From positions 26,236 through 90,235 of the forward strand of contig JAEOAD010001422.1 in NCBI GenBank assembly GCA_036365145.1: a stretch of DNA of 64,000 nt, written 5' to 3'. A program made the translations under genes and the position numbers. This DNA is from Orientallactaga sibirica (Eukaryota; Chordata; Mammalia; Rodentia; Dipodidae). Each line of letters opens with the position of its first letter. Positions within the stretch are counted from its first letter, which is position 1. The notes under the pieces were generated by a model. It was not told where the DNA came from and ran no database searches. It saw nothing but the letters and a program-made list of their open reading frames with translations. Positions 8,973-20,965 of the stretch are shown piece by piece.

Positions 8973-10117
8973 AGGAGGCACCTTCTGCTCTAATGTGAGT
9001 TGTGTACTAGGGGAGAACAGAAGTTTAGTTGGGACTCTTTGGGATGCTCATGGGAAGGGAAGAGTGCTTTTTATCTCTGAAGGCCCTCAGCCTGCTTGGT
9101 GGATTGGAAAGTAGAGGCTTAAGACTCATGATGCATCTGTCAGGCTTTGGCTAAGATGGACCAGTGACCCAGGGCCTTGGTGGGGACTTCAGTACTGCAG
9201 CTGCTCTCTAGCTTTTCAGACCTAGGAATGCAGCTGAGCTTGTCATGCAAACTTTGTCATGACTGTGTGCAATGCTGGAGGGAGAGGCTGGCAGCCAGGA
9301 GGGCAGCAGGATGGGGTAGGCACTGACTTGTGCTGAAATTGGGATAAGGAAATTTTGCCATGAGATGCCCCATAAGGGCAAGCAGACAGTATACAGGCTA
9401 TTTTATGACACTCACAGTGCTCAGACCAGAGGGAGGAGGCAGGGTGTCACTAGCTAAGGTGAGTGTCATAAAATACCGTCAGGAAGCTGAGGGGCCAGCC
9501 ACAGTAGTAAGGCCTCTTCAGAGACTGGAATTTTCAGCTAGGTGATGAAAAAGGGATGTTGTGGATTGGAGGCAGAGATCCCACTCAGTCCTGATCAAGA
9601 CCATTTGTACCACTCCAGCATCACTGGTTTACAGCCCGCGACTCTTCTGCTTGGTCTACCTGGGAGGGCCTGGCACCCTGGCCCAACTCCACCTGGCCTG
9701 AGCTGCAGGACTGGGGACAACTTCCTAACACCTGCTCAGAGAAGTCAATGTTGTGTTCTCCAGGGGCTCCCAGTCTAATGGGGGAGACATAGAGGACTTT
9801 GACTCAGTCTGATGGGAAGACACAGAAAGCTATGACCCAGCCTGGTGGGGGAGACAGGGACAGTCCAAACTCAATCATATGTGAGGATATGGACACTCTG
9901 GATGTCCACAGAGGGTGATTATGTCCCGTTTTTTTTTTTTTATGAATGGTACCTCCGACAAGGAATGAAAACTGCGTAATAAGTTGAAGTATCATGTCTA
10001 GTACCTGTGTGCACTGGGTCTGAAGTGAACTGAGTGGGAATGATGACAGCCTGGAGCTGGGCACTCAGATAGGTTCACAATCCTGATCCATTAGTGTTCA
10101 TCAAAACCTAATCATTG
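8973..10117. other. Non-coding stretch with a 17-bp hairpin
   Basis: Mostly unrecognised. It holds a perfect 17-base inverted repeat (9,399-9,415 and 9,459-9,475, 43-base loop) and a T13 run at 9,929-9,941. No exon or repeat family identified. Confidence 0.5.
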
Positions 10118-10255
10118 AGCCAGGTGTGTTGGCTCATGTGTGTAATTCTACCAGTAGGGAAGTGGATGAGAAATTCAAGGTCATTCTTAGCCACATGTTG
10201 AGTTTGATGTCACCTAGAACTACATGAGACCTTTCTCAATCAAATCAATCAAAGA
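10118..10255 (+). mobile_element. Degenerate B1-type SINE
   Basis: 'gagccaggtgtgttggctca...gtaattctacc' and 'gaactacatgagacctttct' fit a strongly mutated B1, with an A-rich end (caatcaaatcaatcaaa). Confidence 0.55.
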
Positions 10256-10434
10256 AACACACCCAAACCCCTAGCTATTGGTGGCCACCAGCAGGCTGTT
10301 CCTATAAGGTGGGGGAATACATCTCTGACTGCATGACTTGGTGGGGCTTCCCAGGTCCAAAGTAGTGGGTGAGGAGCAGCATGACCAGGAAAGGGGTCTG
10401 GATAAGAGGTCTTAGGTCACCTGCTGTCATCATA

Positions 10435-10502
10435 GATCCCAGGATTCCTTGGGCAAAAGCCTTCATTCCTCTGGGACTCAGTTTTCCCAATAATAAAAGA
10501 AA
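10435..10502 (+). mobile_element. MIR fragment
   Basis: 'ttgggcaaaagccttcattc' and 'ctgggactcagttttcccaa' resemble the MIR core. Low certainty because the match is short. Confidence 0.45.
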
Positions 10503-10627
10503 GACCTTGGGTCTTAAGGCCCATGGTGGACATCAGAATCTTTTCTTCTTCCTCCTTCTCCACTTGGTCTTGTTCTTGTGTTTAGCATGGAACCCAGTGC
10601 CTTGCCCAAATAGCCAAGTCCTCTACC

Positions 10628-10822
10628 ATGGTCCAGCCCCTCACTGGGCATTCTAAGCAGGATGAGACACACCGTCAGCCAGTCACTGGTAGATTCTAAG
10701 CAAAACCTACTGCTAAGCCATGTCCACAATGTCTCACTGGGGGATTCTAGGAGGTGCTCTGCTATTGAGTAACACTCAGTCCCTCACTAGATGATTCTAG
10801 CAAGCACTCTAGTGAAGTAGGT
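10628..10822 (-). repeat. Second tandem array of half-ID elements (~48 bp x 4)
   Basis: Four antisense units follow the order 'cag(c/t)cc(c/t)tcact', then 'gg(g/t)(g/a)gattctag', then 'caagcactct..', the reverse complement of the unit at 8,718-8,972. The mirror is 57,380-57,570. Confidence 0.65.
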
Positions 10823-12264
10823 ATCAGAGGAAGAGAGGCAAACTGACAGGAAGAAAGGTGGGGAGGGGAAGGCTGCAGTCTCCAGGAGGCTCATGAGCAT
10901 TGACATGGGGAAGGACCGACAGGTCACCATAGAGACAGAGATGCTGATGGGAGCCAGGCTGAGGGGAGAACACAAAGCCAGTTGTTAAATGAATGGATGG
11001 AGGCAGGGCTGGGGACAGGAATGACCAGCTTAGCTTATGATGTCTGAATGGGATATGGCCACAGATAGCTGTAGTGCAGGTCCTTGGACTGACCATGGAG
11101 GTGAAGTCCTCTAGCAGTGGTCTATAGTAAGTGTACATGGGGGACTGTTCTACTGGAGCAGAGAGGGACAGAGCCCAGTGGAAGCCTGTTTTGGACCCTA
11201 GAGGCTGGGTCAACTCCTGAGCTATGCTCCAGCCATCCTTTCCAAGCCTCACTGGGCTTTTGGTGACCCTGGGTGATGATATGTTCCCTCCCCACCCAGG
11301 TACAGGCTGGTGACCAAGGACAGTGATGTTTCTGTTTAGGGTTTGAGGATGGCTCCACAGCCTGTCACAGCCTCCACCTATGGGGGAGTGAGAGAAGGAT
11401 GGTGGTGCCTGTGGAGGTGGGCATGTATACTTTGTCTTCTATAACATTATCACAGGATGTTAGGCAGAGTTCTGGGCCTACAGAGGCACTTCCAAGAGTG
11501 TCTCAATGGAGAATCACCCAATCCATTCATAAGGATCCTACCTGCATCTTTGCATCCTGAGACACCCAGTTGACAATGTCCTAGACCAACTTATCTCTTA
11601 GTATCATGAAGGAAGAGTGAGAAGGAAATCCATCTATAGGGGATCCATTTGGGGAACAGAAGGTACTTCCCACGGCTGTAGGACCTGACAAATATGGATG
11701 CTGGTTATGGTGGCCACAAAGAATACTCTGGTTAAAACGGAATCTGTGCAATTCCCAACTTGGGCACCTGGAAAATTTGACTTTCCCACAGTAACATAAA
11801 TAATGGAAAATGTGCATAGTCCTTAGTGGGACCTGGTACCACTGGCGACAGAGGATACCCCAAATGCACAGGGCCTCAGCTCTCTGATCTTATCTTTTCA
11901 CTGAGCATGCTTAAGCCCCACAAATTGCCTCGTAGTTCCTGGTGTCATCATTGTCCCTCATTCAGGACCCATTGTAGTTCCTAGTTCTGGCTGCTCTGGT
12001 AGCTGGAAGAAGATACTTTCCTGGACCCCATAGGGACAGATCCCATCTTGCTACATCTGTCTGGTACATCATTTAGTCCTCTCCACCCTCAGGTTTTCTC
12101 TTGCTAAAAAGGGATCATAGTACTCATGTCCCAAATCTGTGAGGGGCCAAGATCTAAGGGGATCCACCACGGGAAGGGTTTTCTATGATGTCTTCGGCCT
12201 CAAATGGTTTCTTATAGTCTGGGAACTGCTGTATAGATGTCATTGAAAATGGCAGGGCAACAAG
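10823..12264. other. Mostly unique non-coding sequence
   Basis: Similarity to the mirror is high in 11,580-11,820 (56,400-56,640). Frames there are open on one strand in each arm (11,581-11,817 minus, 56,376-56,624 plus), but the protein resembles nothing I know and the reading frame shifts between arms. I leave it unassigned. Confidence 0.45.
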
Positions 12265-12372
12265 AAGAAGGCCTGATGGTTCAGGACTGTCATCCCATGT
12301 GCTCATGAGGCTGAACATGAAGATGACAAGTTCAAGGCCAACCTGGGATACATAGTGTGACCTAAGGGCAAG
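12265..12372 (+). mobile_element. Degenerate B1-type SINE
   Basis: 'ggactgtcatcccatgtgct' and 'gttcaaggccaacctgggat' mark a diverged B1 monomer. The mirror is about 55,860-55,965. Confidence 0.55.
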
Positions 12373-13318
12373 GATATAGGTCAGTTCTAAAGAACCTGGG
12401 GAAAATCCTCCTGTGAGGGGTGGGGCTTTGAGCTGTAGATCATTTTCCTAGTGTCTGTGTGGCCATGGGTTCTATGGGAATCTCAACAATGCCAAGGTCC
12501 TGATGGGATCTCAAGGTCATTCTATTCAGCATCTCCCTAATTCTTGAAGGAAAGTTGGGGTTCCAAGGGAAGCATCTGGTGTCAGACAGCTGCCTAGCAC
12601 TCAGCAGCCCTGCCCATTGGGGTTCCCCAGGTCAGGGTTTTTGACTCCAGCACTCTTCAGAGCCACATGCTCTGAGTTTGCCATACAGTTTGGGGTTGAA
12701 GCAAAAACGAAAAACACAAAGATGTACGTTTGGGTGATGTTTGTGTGAGTAACACTCCAGTTTAGAGGATAGGAAACTTTCCTATCCATGCTGATTTTTC
12801 CATAACTCTAATTTCCCTGGCATTGTTCAGGTATTCCTGATGAGGTGGTGTGTAGAACTAATTAACAAGTTTAATACTCCACAGCTGAACACCAAGACCT
12901 TAATTTATGGTTTTAGTGAGCAACCAGCACGTATGAAAACTTGTGCCAGTTTCAGGGATGCCAAGATGTCACAGGCCTGTCCACAGGCAGGGAAGAGGGA
13001 TAGCGGGTGCAGAAGCCAGGAGAGAAGGTCAGTGTTGAGGAAGGTAGAGAAATCAGGAGAAACTGATCAGAGACAGCTGGGCAGCAGCAGGCTTGGAAAG
13101 GAGAAGAGATGAATTCAAGGTACATTTAAAGGGTAAGCAAAGATTTCTTAAGCAGCACAGGCAAGGCATCTAAGATCAAATACATATGACTAAATTGGAC
13201 TATTGTAATTAAAACTGTCCATCAAAATACACAATTGAGACTGTGGAAACACCAGACTTGGGATGGGAGAAAATATTACATACACACTGCTTTTTGTCAA
13301 AGGCTCTTTATATAGAAA
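12373..13318. other. Non-coding stretch, nothing recognised
   Basis: No gene, RNA or repeat family recognised. It is well conserved with its mirror at 54,900-55,860. Confidence 0.45.
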
Positions 13319-13321
13319 TAT

Positions 13322-13645
13322 ATATTTCTTTTTTCTTGCTTTTTAAAAAAAAATCCTTTTTAAATTTATTTTTTTACTGACAACTTCCTAAATTGCAGAC
13401 CAAATCCCATGGTACTTCACTTCCTCCCCCTGCCAAGTTTCCCCTTTAAACTCCACTCTCCATCATATCCCCTCCCTCTCTCAATCAGTCTCTCTTTTAA
13501 TTATGATGCTGTTGTGTAGGTAGTTTGAAGCACTGCAAGATCATGGACATCCAGGCCATTTTGTTCCTGGTGGAGAATGCTGTGAGGAGTCCTACCCTTC
13601 CTTTGGCTCTTACATTCTTTCCATACCTCTTCCACAATGGACGCT
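13322..13645 (-). mobile_element. LINE-1 3'UTR fragment
   Basis: Shares wording with 16,610-16,910: 'tccatcatatcccctccc', 'caatcagtctctctttt', 'ggccattttgt' and 'cctacccttcctttgg'. The T-rich left end is the antisense poly(A). It is truncated after about 320 bases. The mirror is 54,604-54,885. Confidence 0.75.
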
Positions 13646-13989
13646 GCAAATATATATATTTCTGCATGTTAATAATGGAAGTATGTTAATCACTTTTTCC
13701 CATTGAAAGTAATTTAACTGAACAAGCAATATTTGGGAAGAAGTATTTATTTTACTTTTGGCTCACAGTTTCAGAAGTTTTCAGTCCATAGTCAGCTGAC
13801 CCCATTGCTTTGGGTATGTGGAGAAGCAGAGCATCATGGTGGCAGAAAACCAGGGCAGAACAAAGCAGTTGACCTCTTAGCAGTCAGGAAACAGGAAGCC
13901 AGAAAGATGAACATGTGGAGCCAATATGTCTCTTCAATGACAGGATCCCATAGAACACCTTTCTCAAATCTGGCCCTATCTTCCAGGGT

Positions 13990-14195
13990 TTCTAACACGA
14001 GGCCAGCCTAGGATACACAGTAGGACCCTGTATAAAAACAAACCAAGCTGGGCATGGTGGTACATGCCTTTAATACCAGCAATCAGGACTCAGGGAAAAG
14101 AGGATCCCTTTGAGTGTGAGGTCAGCCTGAGAGTACATAGTGAACTCCAGGTCAGCTGGGCTAGAGAGAGGTCCTATGTCAAAAATTAAATCAAA
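13990..14195 (+). mobile_element. B1 tail followed by a B1-type SINE
   Basis: A 50-base B1 3' piece (ggccagcctaggatacacag) with an A-rich end is followed by a fuller copy starting 'gctgggcatggtggtacatg' at 14,049. The mirror is 54,055-54,235. Confidence 0.75.
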
Positions 14196-14203
14196 ACAAT
14201 ACA

Positions 14204-14395
14204 GGGACTTGGGAGACTGATCAGTGGTTAAAGACACTTGTTTGTAGAACCTTCCAACCTGGTTCAACTCCTCAGAACCCAGATAAAGTCAGATGGACAT
14301 TCTTTTGCAGCATCATGAGACACTGGTGTGCTCATACACACACGAACACATAAATATTTAAATAAATACAAAACTAAAATTAAACATTTTTAAAT
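14204..14395 (+). mobile_element. tRNA-type SINE
   Basis: Diverged head 'gggagactgatcagtggtta', then 'ttcaactcctcagaacccag' and an A/T-rich tail (aaatatttaaataaat). The mirror is 53,845-54,035. Confidence 0.6.
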
Positions 14396-14861
14396 CCTAA
14401 AAACAATATGAAAGAAAAAATGAAATAAAGGAGGAGTAGAGAAAGGGGAGACAGGAAAGGGAAGGGAGAGAAAGTGTGAAGGAGGGAGGAGAAGAATGAC
14501 ACATTTGAGGTAGGGTGAACTGCATTTGGCACTTTTGTCCCTCAGCAAAGGCAGGAGCAAGGCACCTTTATCACATCAGGATCACATAAGCATCACAACC
14601 AAGCCATCCACAGCAGAAGAGGATTCTAGAACTCTCCCTACACTGAAGGCCTGCCTTTCTCTACTTCTAAGACTGCCTTTTCTAAGACTGAGCCCTGTAT
14701 ATGCCCCTGAGAACTTACTAGACTAGTTTGTGTCCGACAGAAGCAGGCAGAGCCAAGACATCTCAGGCCATGGCCACCTGCTTGCCTGAGGTCCTGGCTT
14801 CATGATAGCTGGGCCTGTCAACCCAGGGCTCTGACTCCTCCTGGGAATATGGCACTGAGAG

Positions 14862-15074
14862 TGCTGGGGATGTAGCTCAGTTATAGAACACTTGCTAAAA
14901 TTCAGACAGTGAGGGGCTGAGTGTGTGGCTCAGCAGAGCACTAGCCTAGAATCCCCCAGTAAGGGGCTGGGGCATGGCTCTTTGGTAGAGCACTTGCCTA
15001 GCATGCTTGAGGTCCTGAGTTCCATCCCTACTACTGCAAAAATAAATTAATAAATTAATAAACAAACAAATAAA
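14862..15074 (+). repeat. Half-ID tandem array ending in a complete ID element
   Basis: Two half units (about 52 bases each) precede a full-length ID SINE at about 14,966. That element carries a Pol III A-box-like 'tggctctttggt', a B-box-like 'gagttccatcc' and a (AAATT)n-type tail. It shows how the arrays relate to a parent SINE. The mirror is 53,221-53,410. Confidence 0.8.
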
Positions 15075-15094
15075 CTAACTTCATGCTAATCTCT

Positions 15095-15180
15095 CACTGG
15101 CCCCTTGGCTGCCCGGGGGCCTTTTCCTATGCTGTTCCCTCTGTTGGGAATACTTTTGCAACACAATACCCTGATCTTGA
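15095..15180 (+). mobile_element. L2 3'-end fragment
   Basis: 'ctgcccgggggccttttcct' with 'tgctgttccctctgttggga' resembles the conserved L2 3' region. Confidence 0.5.
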
Positions 15181-15354
15181 CTTCCAGTTTCAGCATAGTG
15201 GCAACAGGATAGTCCCAGACACCTGTACTTGGCTAAGTCACATTTGGGTTACTTTCAGAGTACCAAATAATTTTCTAGGAGAGTTGTGAGTTGTTTCCAT
15301 ATACCCTGAGAGTGAGAATCAGATGGAATGGGATTTTTGCCCACTGTGATACCC

Positions 15355-15412
15355 TTATTCCCCTACACCAGGCCTAGCATACTATAGACTCTCAGAAAAT
15401 ATTTGTCCACCT
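15355..15412 (+). mobile_element. MIR/L2-type terminal fragment
   Basis: 'ccaggcctagcatactatag' and 'tctcagaaaatatttgt' resemble the common 'cctggcacatagtaggtgct..aatatttgt' end. Confidence 0.45.
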
Positions 15413-16327
15413 CCATGAGGGCCAGTGAGCCAGCAGAACCCCCACCCTGAGTCTTGCAAAGGCAATTCCAAATCTCTTGGCCTCCAGGAGTCCAAGGCTG
15501 GGAATATAGCCAGTTCTACAGCCATATCCCCCCGCCCCCGAGGTCTCCACAGAACCTCCCCGTCTGATCTACTCTTCATTTGCACCATAAGTAGAATGGA
15601 CTGCCACCACCATCTCTGTGGCCCTTGGGGTCTTACTGACCTCCAGTTCTCCAGGGTAGAAACAGTCTCACGGCTGTGGCCATTCCTGAGCATGTCTGGT
15701 CAAATTGGATCTCTTTGAAATTTTGGTGACCCCTGAGTGGACCCAGTAGACAATGGGCAGCAATCCCAGAAGGGCCTTTGGGGCAGCTAGGATAGAGAGT
15801 GAGCCCTGCCCTTGGCCCCAGTGGCTCCTACAGTCAGCAGCTGTGTCTCATTGAGGGTAACTGGACTGAGGAAGACATCTGGCTTTTGGATTCTCATTTT
15901 CCATTCAGGTTCCACAGCTCAGGCCACTTGACAGTGGCTACTTGTATAAATCAAAAGGGGGTCACTTTTAGGAGAATTTAAAGATTATTTTCACACTTTT
16001 GGCAGAATAAACTGCCTCTATGAGCAGATTCCATACTGGTGTCCTATCAACAATGGCCAAGGCCTTTGAAGGTCCTTCCAGGATGGACCTCAGGGACTTG
16101 GAACCAGCTGGGTGGGCAGGAAACTCCTCAGGATCCTCCCCATCAGGGAGAGCCTTAGGAGAAAACCTGCCTCTGACTCTGGGTGGCACCATAGCAACCT
16201 TGAGGGAGATTACAAATATATCTATTACTAGGAATGAATCCCACAGCTCTGTACATGCCAGGATCAGTCCACATCCTGTAACACCTCATTAGGGAACTCT
16301 AGGCACACACTGTCCCCCAAAATACTC
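15413..16327. other. Unique-looking non-coding stretch
   Basis: An open frame of 90 codons at 16,020-16,292 has no recognisable domain. In the mirror, 51,970-52,270, its frame is broken. No function assigned. Confidence 0.4.
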
Positions 16328-16425
16328 AATGTAAGCAGTGTATCTCAGTAGTAAATACTTGTCTAAGCATGCACAAAGTTCATAGTTCTGATTCCCCAGA
16401 ACTTCTGAAGTAAATTTTTAAAAAA
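16328..16425 (+). mobile_element. ID-type SINE
   Basis: 'gtgtatctcagtagtaaata' (A-box), 'gttctgattccccagaac' (B-box region), A-rich end. The mirror is 51,850-51,950. Confidence 0.6.
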
Positions 16426-16607
16426 TGAAACAAATGTCCTTGCAAGTTGATTCCAGGAACAAATGATGGATGTAAAAACAAGATGCTAAAAGCCCAAAGT
16501 TTTGGAAAAATTGAGCTCTAAAGTTCTAGGAGATAATCGAAAGTAGAATGTATTAAAACTTTTTGGAACACTGGATCCAGAACAGGACAACTGTCTGTAT
16601 TCATTCA

Positions 16608-18405
16608 GTTTTTTTTAATTGACAACATCCTTAATTGTAGACAATGTCCCATGGTACTCCATCCCTACCCCCACTTCCCCCTTTGAAACTCCACTCTCCA
16701 TCATATCCCCTCCCCCTCTCAATCAGTCTCTCTTTTCATTTTGATGTCATCATATTTTCCTCCTCTTATGATGGTTTTGTGTAGGTAGTGTCAGGCATTA
16801 TAAAGTCATGGATATCCAAGCCATTTTGTGTCTGGAGGAGCACAGTGTAAGGAACCCAACCCTTCCTTTGCCTCTTACATTCTTTTCACTCCCTCTTCTG
16901 CAATGGACCCCAAGCCTTGGAAGGTGTGTTAGAGATGTTTCAGTGCTGAGCACTCCTCTGTCCCTTCTTCTCAGCACCCATGGTGCCTTCTGAGTCATCA
17001 CAATGTGACCACCATCTGAAAAGAGAAGCTTCTCTAACCCAAAGTGAGAGTATGGACATTAAGAGAAGTGCTTATTGGGAAGTTTGGTGAGCATAGTATA
17101 TACATTTAGCCAGACACCAGCAGATATTACTCCCATAGGGCTCATGACTACCCCTGTCGTAGGTTTTCAGTATCAGGCATGTATTCCCTCCCATGGAGCA
17201 GGCCTCCAGTCCACTTAGAGAGCAGTTGGTTTTCCCCATAACAGACATGCCACTATTGTACCCGTTGACTCATTTGGCCTTGCTGGCCAAGTTTAAAGCT
17301 TCAGTGTCCACAGTTGAGTACCTTCACTGGTGTTTTCTCTCTCCCATTGAACTGCATGCAGCATTACATTTCCCAACTTTCTGTCATCTGGTCCACATGG
17401 AGGAGGCTTTCAGCTCAGCTCCAAGCAGGATTTCTCAGTGACCTGGTGGGAAACCAAGGGCCTCAGCAATGGCCTATAATGTTTTGTGGGTATCTGGACC
17501 TCTCTAGCTGACAACTCCACTGGAAGGTATCCCATTCCTGGTACTGAAATTTTTCTATTAAAAATCTATTGCTTCTGAGTGTTCCATTGTCCAGAAAAGT
17601 AGGTTTCCATTTGAATTATTTATATCCTCTTAGATTTTTATTAGGCCTCCCTTCACCTTTCTTCTACTCAATCTCTTCCCCTGACCTCACTTAGGCCTTT
17701 TCTCCCCCATTGATCTGTGCTTCTAATCACATATATACCATGTGATCCTATTAAGTCCCCTCCCTCAATTACTCCATTTATATCATCTTTCTAGCTTCCT
17801 GGCTTCTGCTACTGAGTTTTATTCCTACTCACATAGAAGTCCAATCATTCATAGCTAGGATCCACATATGAGAGAGAACATGTGACATTTGGCTTTCTGG
17901 GCCTGGGTTACCTCACTAGGTATAATCCTTTCAAAATCCATCCATTTTCCAGCAAATTTCATAACTTCATTTTTCTTTACTGCTAAGTAGAACTCCATCA
18001 TGTAATTGTGCTACATCTTCATTATCCACTCATCAGTTGAAGTGAATCTAGGCTGGTTCCATTTGCTAGCTATTGTGAATAGAGTAGCAATAAACATGGT
18101 CAAACAAGTTTCTCTAAGGTAGTGAGACAAGTCCTTAGGATATATGCCTAGGAGTGGTATAGCTGGGTCATGTGGTAGATCTATTTCTAGCTGTCTCAAG
18201 AACCTCCACACTGATTTACACAATGGCTGTACCAGATTACATTCCCACCAACAGTGTAGAAGTGTTCCTCTTTTTCTGCATCCTCACCAGCATTTATGGT
18301 CATTTGTTTTCATGATGGTAGCCAACCTGACAGGAGTGAGATGGAATCTCAACATAGTTTTAATCTGCACTTCCCTGATGGGTAGGGATGCAGAACATTT
18401 TTAGA
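16608..18405 (-). mobile_element. 5'-truncated LINE-1: ORF2 C-terminus plus 3'UTR
   Basis: Antisense order: T tract at 16,609, about 950 bases of 3'UTR, then the ORF2 C-terminal domain. Minus-strand 18,223-18,011 reads 'DPAIPLLGIYPKDL', 'FTIASKWNQP' and 'TDEWIMKM', which are hallmarks of the LINE-1 ORF2 C-terminus. The element is 5' truncated at ~18,405, the usual outcome of incomplete target-primed reverse transcription. The mirror is 49,865-51,685. Confidence 0.9.
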
Positions 18406-18634
18406 TGTTTATATGCCAGCAGGAAGGCCTGAGTCACACAGCACCATCTACTGACCTCTGAGCACCTTCACAGCTCCAGCTTCTCCCTGGTCTCGATGCC
18501 TCCATAGAGCGCTGAGAGGGTGTAGAGGCCAAAAGTGTAACTTTGAGGCCAAAAAGACTAAATGAGATGTGTGGCTCCCCTGATTAGTGTGCACAACAGG
18601 ACAGTTTTTATGTGTCCCATACAAATAAAAATAT

Positions 18635-18905
18635 AGCCAGGGAGATGTCTCAGCAGGAAAAAGAGTGGTTCCTGTGCAAAGCCCTAATGTCTTTAGTAGT
18701 CTTGAGATTGGCTGAGTTTGATTCTCCAGCACCCATGAATATTTTGGCCATGGCCACATATATTTGTAACCCTAGTCCTGTGGAGAGCAGAGTGAATAGA
18801 ATTGCTAGAACTCATGAACACAGCAAGTTCCACAATCAGTGAGAGACTCTATTACAAATAAACACATGCATACATTATACAAACCACCACACACACACAC
18901 GAGTG
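18635..18905 (+). mobile_element. tRNA/B4-type SINE with (AC)n
   Basis: 'agccagggagatgtctcagc...gagtttgattctccagcacc', ending in an AC-rich run 'ccaccacacacacacac' near 18,885-18,902. The mirror is 49,385-49,645. Confidence 0.6.
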
Positions 18906-18956
18906 CACACACGCATGTGCATGCAAATGTGCATGGTTGCACTAAATAATAGCTTG

Positions 18957-19150
18957 AGGTCTGGGGAAATGGCTCAGTTGGCAAAGAATTTTCTTTATTA
19001 GAATGAGAATCTAAATTTGGACCTCAGAACCAATGTAAAAGATGAGCAGAAATAGAATCCAGAGAGCTTGCCAGTAAGTCAGTATGACCGATTTATGACC
19101 CACAAGACTCAGGGAACATCACAGAAGAGGGCCCCAAGAGAATATGAGTC
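18957..19150 (+). mobile_element. Degenerate tRNA-type SINE
   Basis: 'tctggggaaatggctcagtt' is a clear tRNA-related head; the rest is diverged. The mirror is 49,130-49,322. Confidence 0.55.
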
Positions 19151-19187
19151 ACAAGGTGAGAAGGTGCACTTTGAGACAGTATCCTTT

Positions 19188-19456
19188 TTTAAAATTTTTT
19201 AAATTTTATTTATTTTTGGAGAGAGACAGAGAGTGAGAGGGAGACAGATAGAGATGGGCGCGCCAGCAGTCTGTCAGCTGCTGCGAACAAAATCCAGATG
19301 TGTGTGCCCCCTTGTGGTCAAGTGCGGCATTGTGCCCTTGTGTCACTGCATCTGGCTAAACGTGGGACCTGGAGATTGGAACTGCTGGAGATTGGAACCA
19401 GCGTTCTTAGGCTTAGGAGGCAGGTGCCTTAACCGCTAATCCATCTCTCCAGCCCA
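19188..19456 (-). mobile_element. tRNA-type SINE
   Basis: T-rich left end, a GA-rich region, then antisense of 'ggctggagagatggatta' at the right end. This is the full-length form of the family that dominates this genome region. The mirror is 48,833-49,092. Confidence 0.9.
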
Positions 19457-19459
19457 ACA

Positions 19460-20254
19460 GTATCCTTTTTATATGAAGTGACTAGTCCTGTCCTTATTGT
19501 AGTTGTCATTTATTACTCACACAAGACCTACACAATATTGAACTCAATAACATTTGACATAGATGATGGAGGATAAAAAGAATGAGATGCTGAAACTGAA
19601 TAATGAGTACTTGGAAAGAGAAGGGGGTTAGTGGAATGGGGACAGGAGACAAAAGTGGGCAATGAGACGTGATTGTGACCAAATTATAGTATGTTCATGT
19701 ATTAAAATTCTCAATAAAGATAAACGAAGAGCAATTGAACACATCCAACATCAATATTGGCCTTCTCATGTACTTGCACACTTGTACACACACCTGCCAT
19801 ACACAACTTGTCTTATAAACTTATAGCAGAGCCCCTAAGCACTCTGCTGTGTTTACTCACGCAAAACTGCAGCAGCCCTTTGGCGAGGATTCTACTGCTC
19901 CTCCACTTTGGGAATAGGAGAACAAAGAGCATTTATAGCCACTGTAGGAGACATGACTACAATGTACAGGACTGACAGAACCCACCACATGTTTACTCTC
20001 CTGCATATTCATCTACCATATACTCTCCCTGTGGGCCTCCAAGGGCCTCATATATGGCCTGATCCAACTACCCACACTGGAACACAGATTAATCCCTTAT
20101 GACAAGAGTGGAGGTGGGAGGAAAAGACTTTATGGTGCAGATATGTCCCCATAGATCACATGTCTGATAACAACAATGTGGGCATACATACTCAGAACTG
20201 TCAGTACACCAGATCCAGGAAAGGACAGCAGAGCAGAAAAACTCACATGATGGC
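19460..20254. other. Non-coding stretch, nothing recognised
   Basis: No repeat or gene recognised. Conserved in mirror at 48,035-48,830. Confidence 0.45.
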
Positions 20255-20348
20255 CAACAGGAAGTAGAGAGCAGTGGACAGGAAGTACAGAGCAGTGGGC
20301 AGGAAGCGTTCAGCAATGGACAGGAAGTGGAGAGAAGGAAACAGGAAG
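20255..20348 (+). repeat. Minisatellite block 1 (~20-22 bp unit)
   Basis: Repeats of 'acaggaagtagagagcagtg' with point variation, about four copies. A second block of the same unit lies at 20,785-20,965. Confidence 0.75.
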
Positions 20349-20784
20349 GCTGTAGGGACAAGTTACCTGTGAGGGCCCACTACCAGTGACCTATTCTTCC
20401 AGCAAGTACCCACCTCTTAAAATTTTCTAGACCTCCCAAAATAGCACCACCACAGGGGATGTGGGCTGTTACACATAAGCTTGTGAGAGAATTCACACTC
20501 AAAATATAACATTTGTCCAAGGCCCACCACTGCTGTACAATGCTATCTACCCTCAGCATGTCATCCTTCTACTCTGAGGGTGCCATCTATCTACGCTTCT
20601 GCTGACCAAGGACTATGTAAATACACCAGTCTCTTGTAAACCACATGGCAATCCCTCCTTAATGGGGCTTTTGAAAGAGCTAGGGAGACAGAGCCCTCCT
20701 ATCAGGGTCTCTGATCATGGTAGGGAGGGTGGGGCAAAGCAGAGTGGTTTATATCATGGCAGACTGCAATCCAAGAACTGTAAA
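20349..20784. other. Spacer between minisatellite blocks
   Basis: Non-repetitive sequence separating the two blocks. No gene recognised. The mirror is 47,520-47,940. Confidence 0.45.
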
Positions 20785-20965
20785 CAGGAAGCAGAGAGTG
20801 ACAGACAGGAACAAAGAACAGTGGACAGGAAGTAGACAGTGACTGACAGAAAGCCAAGAGCAATGAACAGGAAACAGACTGGTGAACAGGAAGCAGACAG
20901 TGATCAACAGGGAAAGAGAATGGCAGATGAAAGGTAAAGACCAACAAACAGGAAGCATGCAGTGG
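20785..20965 (+). repeat. Minisatellite block 2 (~20-22 bp unit)
   Basis: About eight degenerate copies of an 'acaggaagcagacagtgg'-type unit. The array holds minus-strand frames open (a spurious 303-codon frame, 20,702-21,613, rich in LLPV/CHS repeats), which I do not count as a gene. The mirror is 47,335-47,520. Confidence 0.75.

Noticed and set aside
11581..11817. Conserved coding exon shared with 56,376-56,624
   Set aside because: The conservation is that of the palindrome as a whole. The frames shift between arms and the product resembles no known protein.
14966..15074. Genuine tRNA gene
   Set aside because: The A-box and B-box-like motifs belong to an ID SINE with an A-rich tail. No cloverleaf stems of a functional tRNA could be traced.
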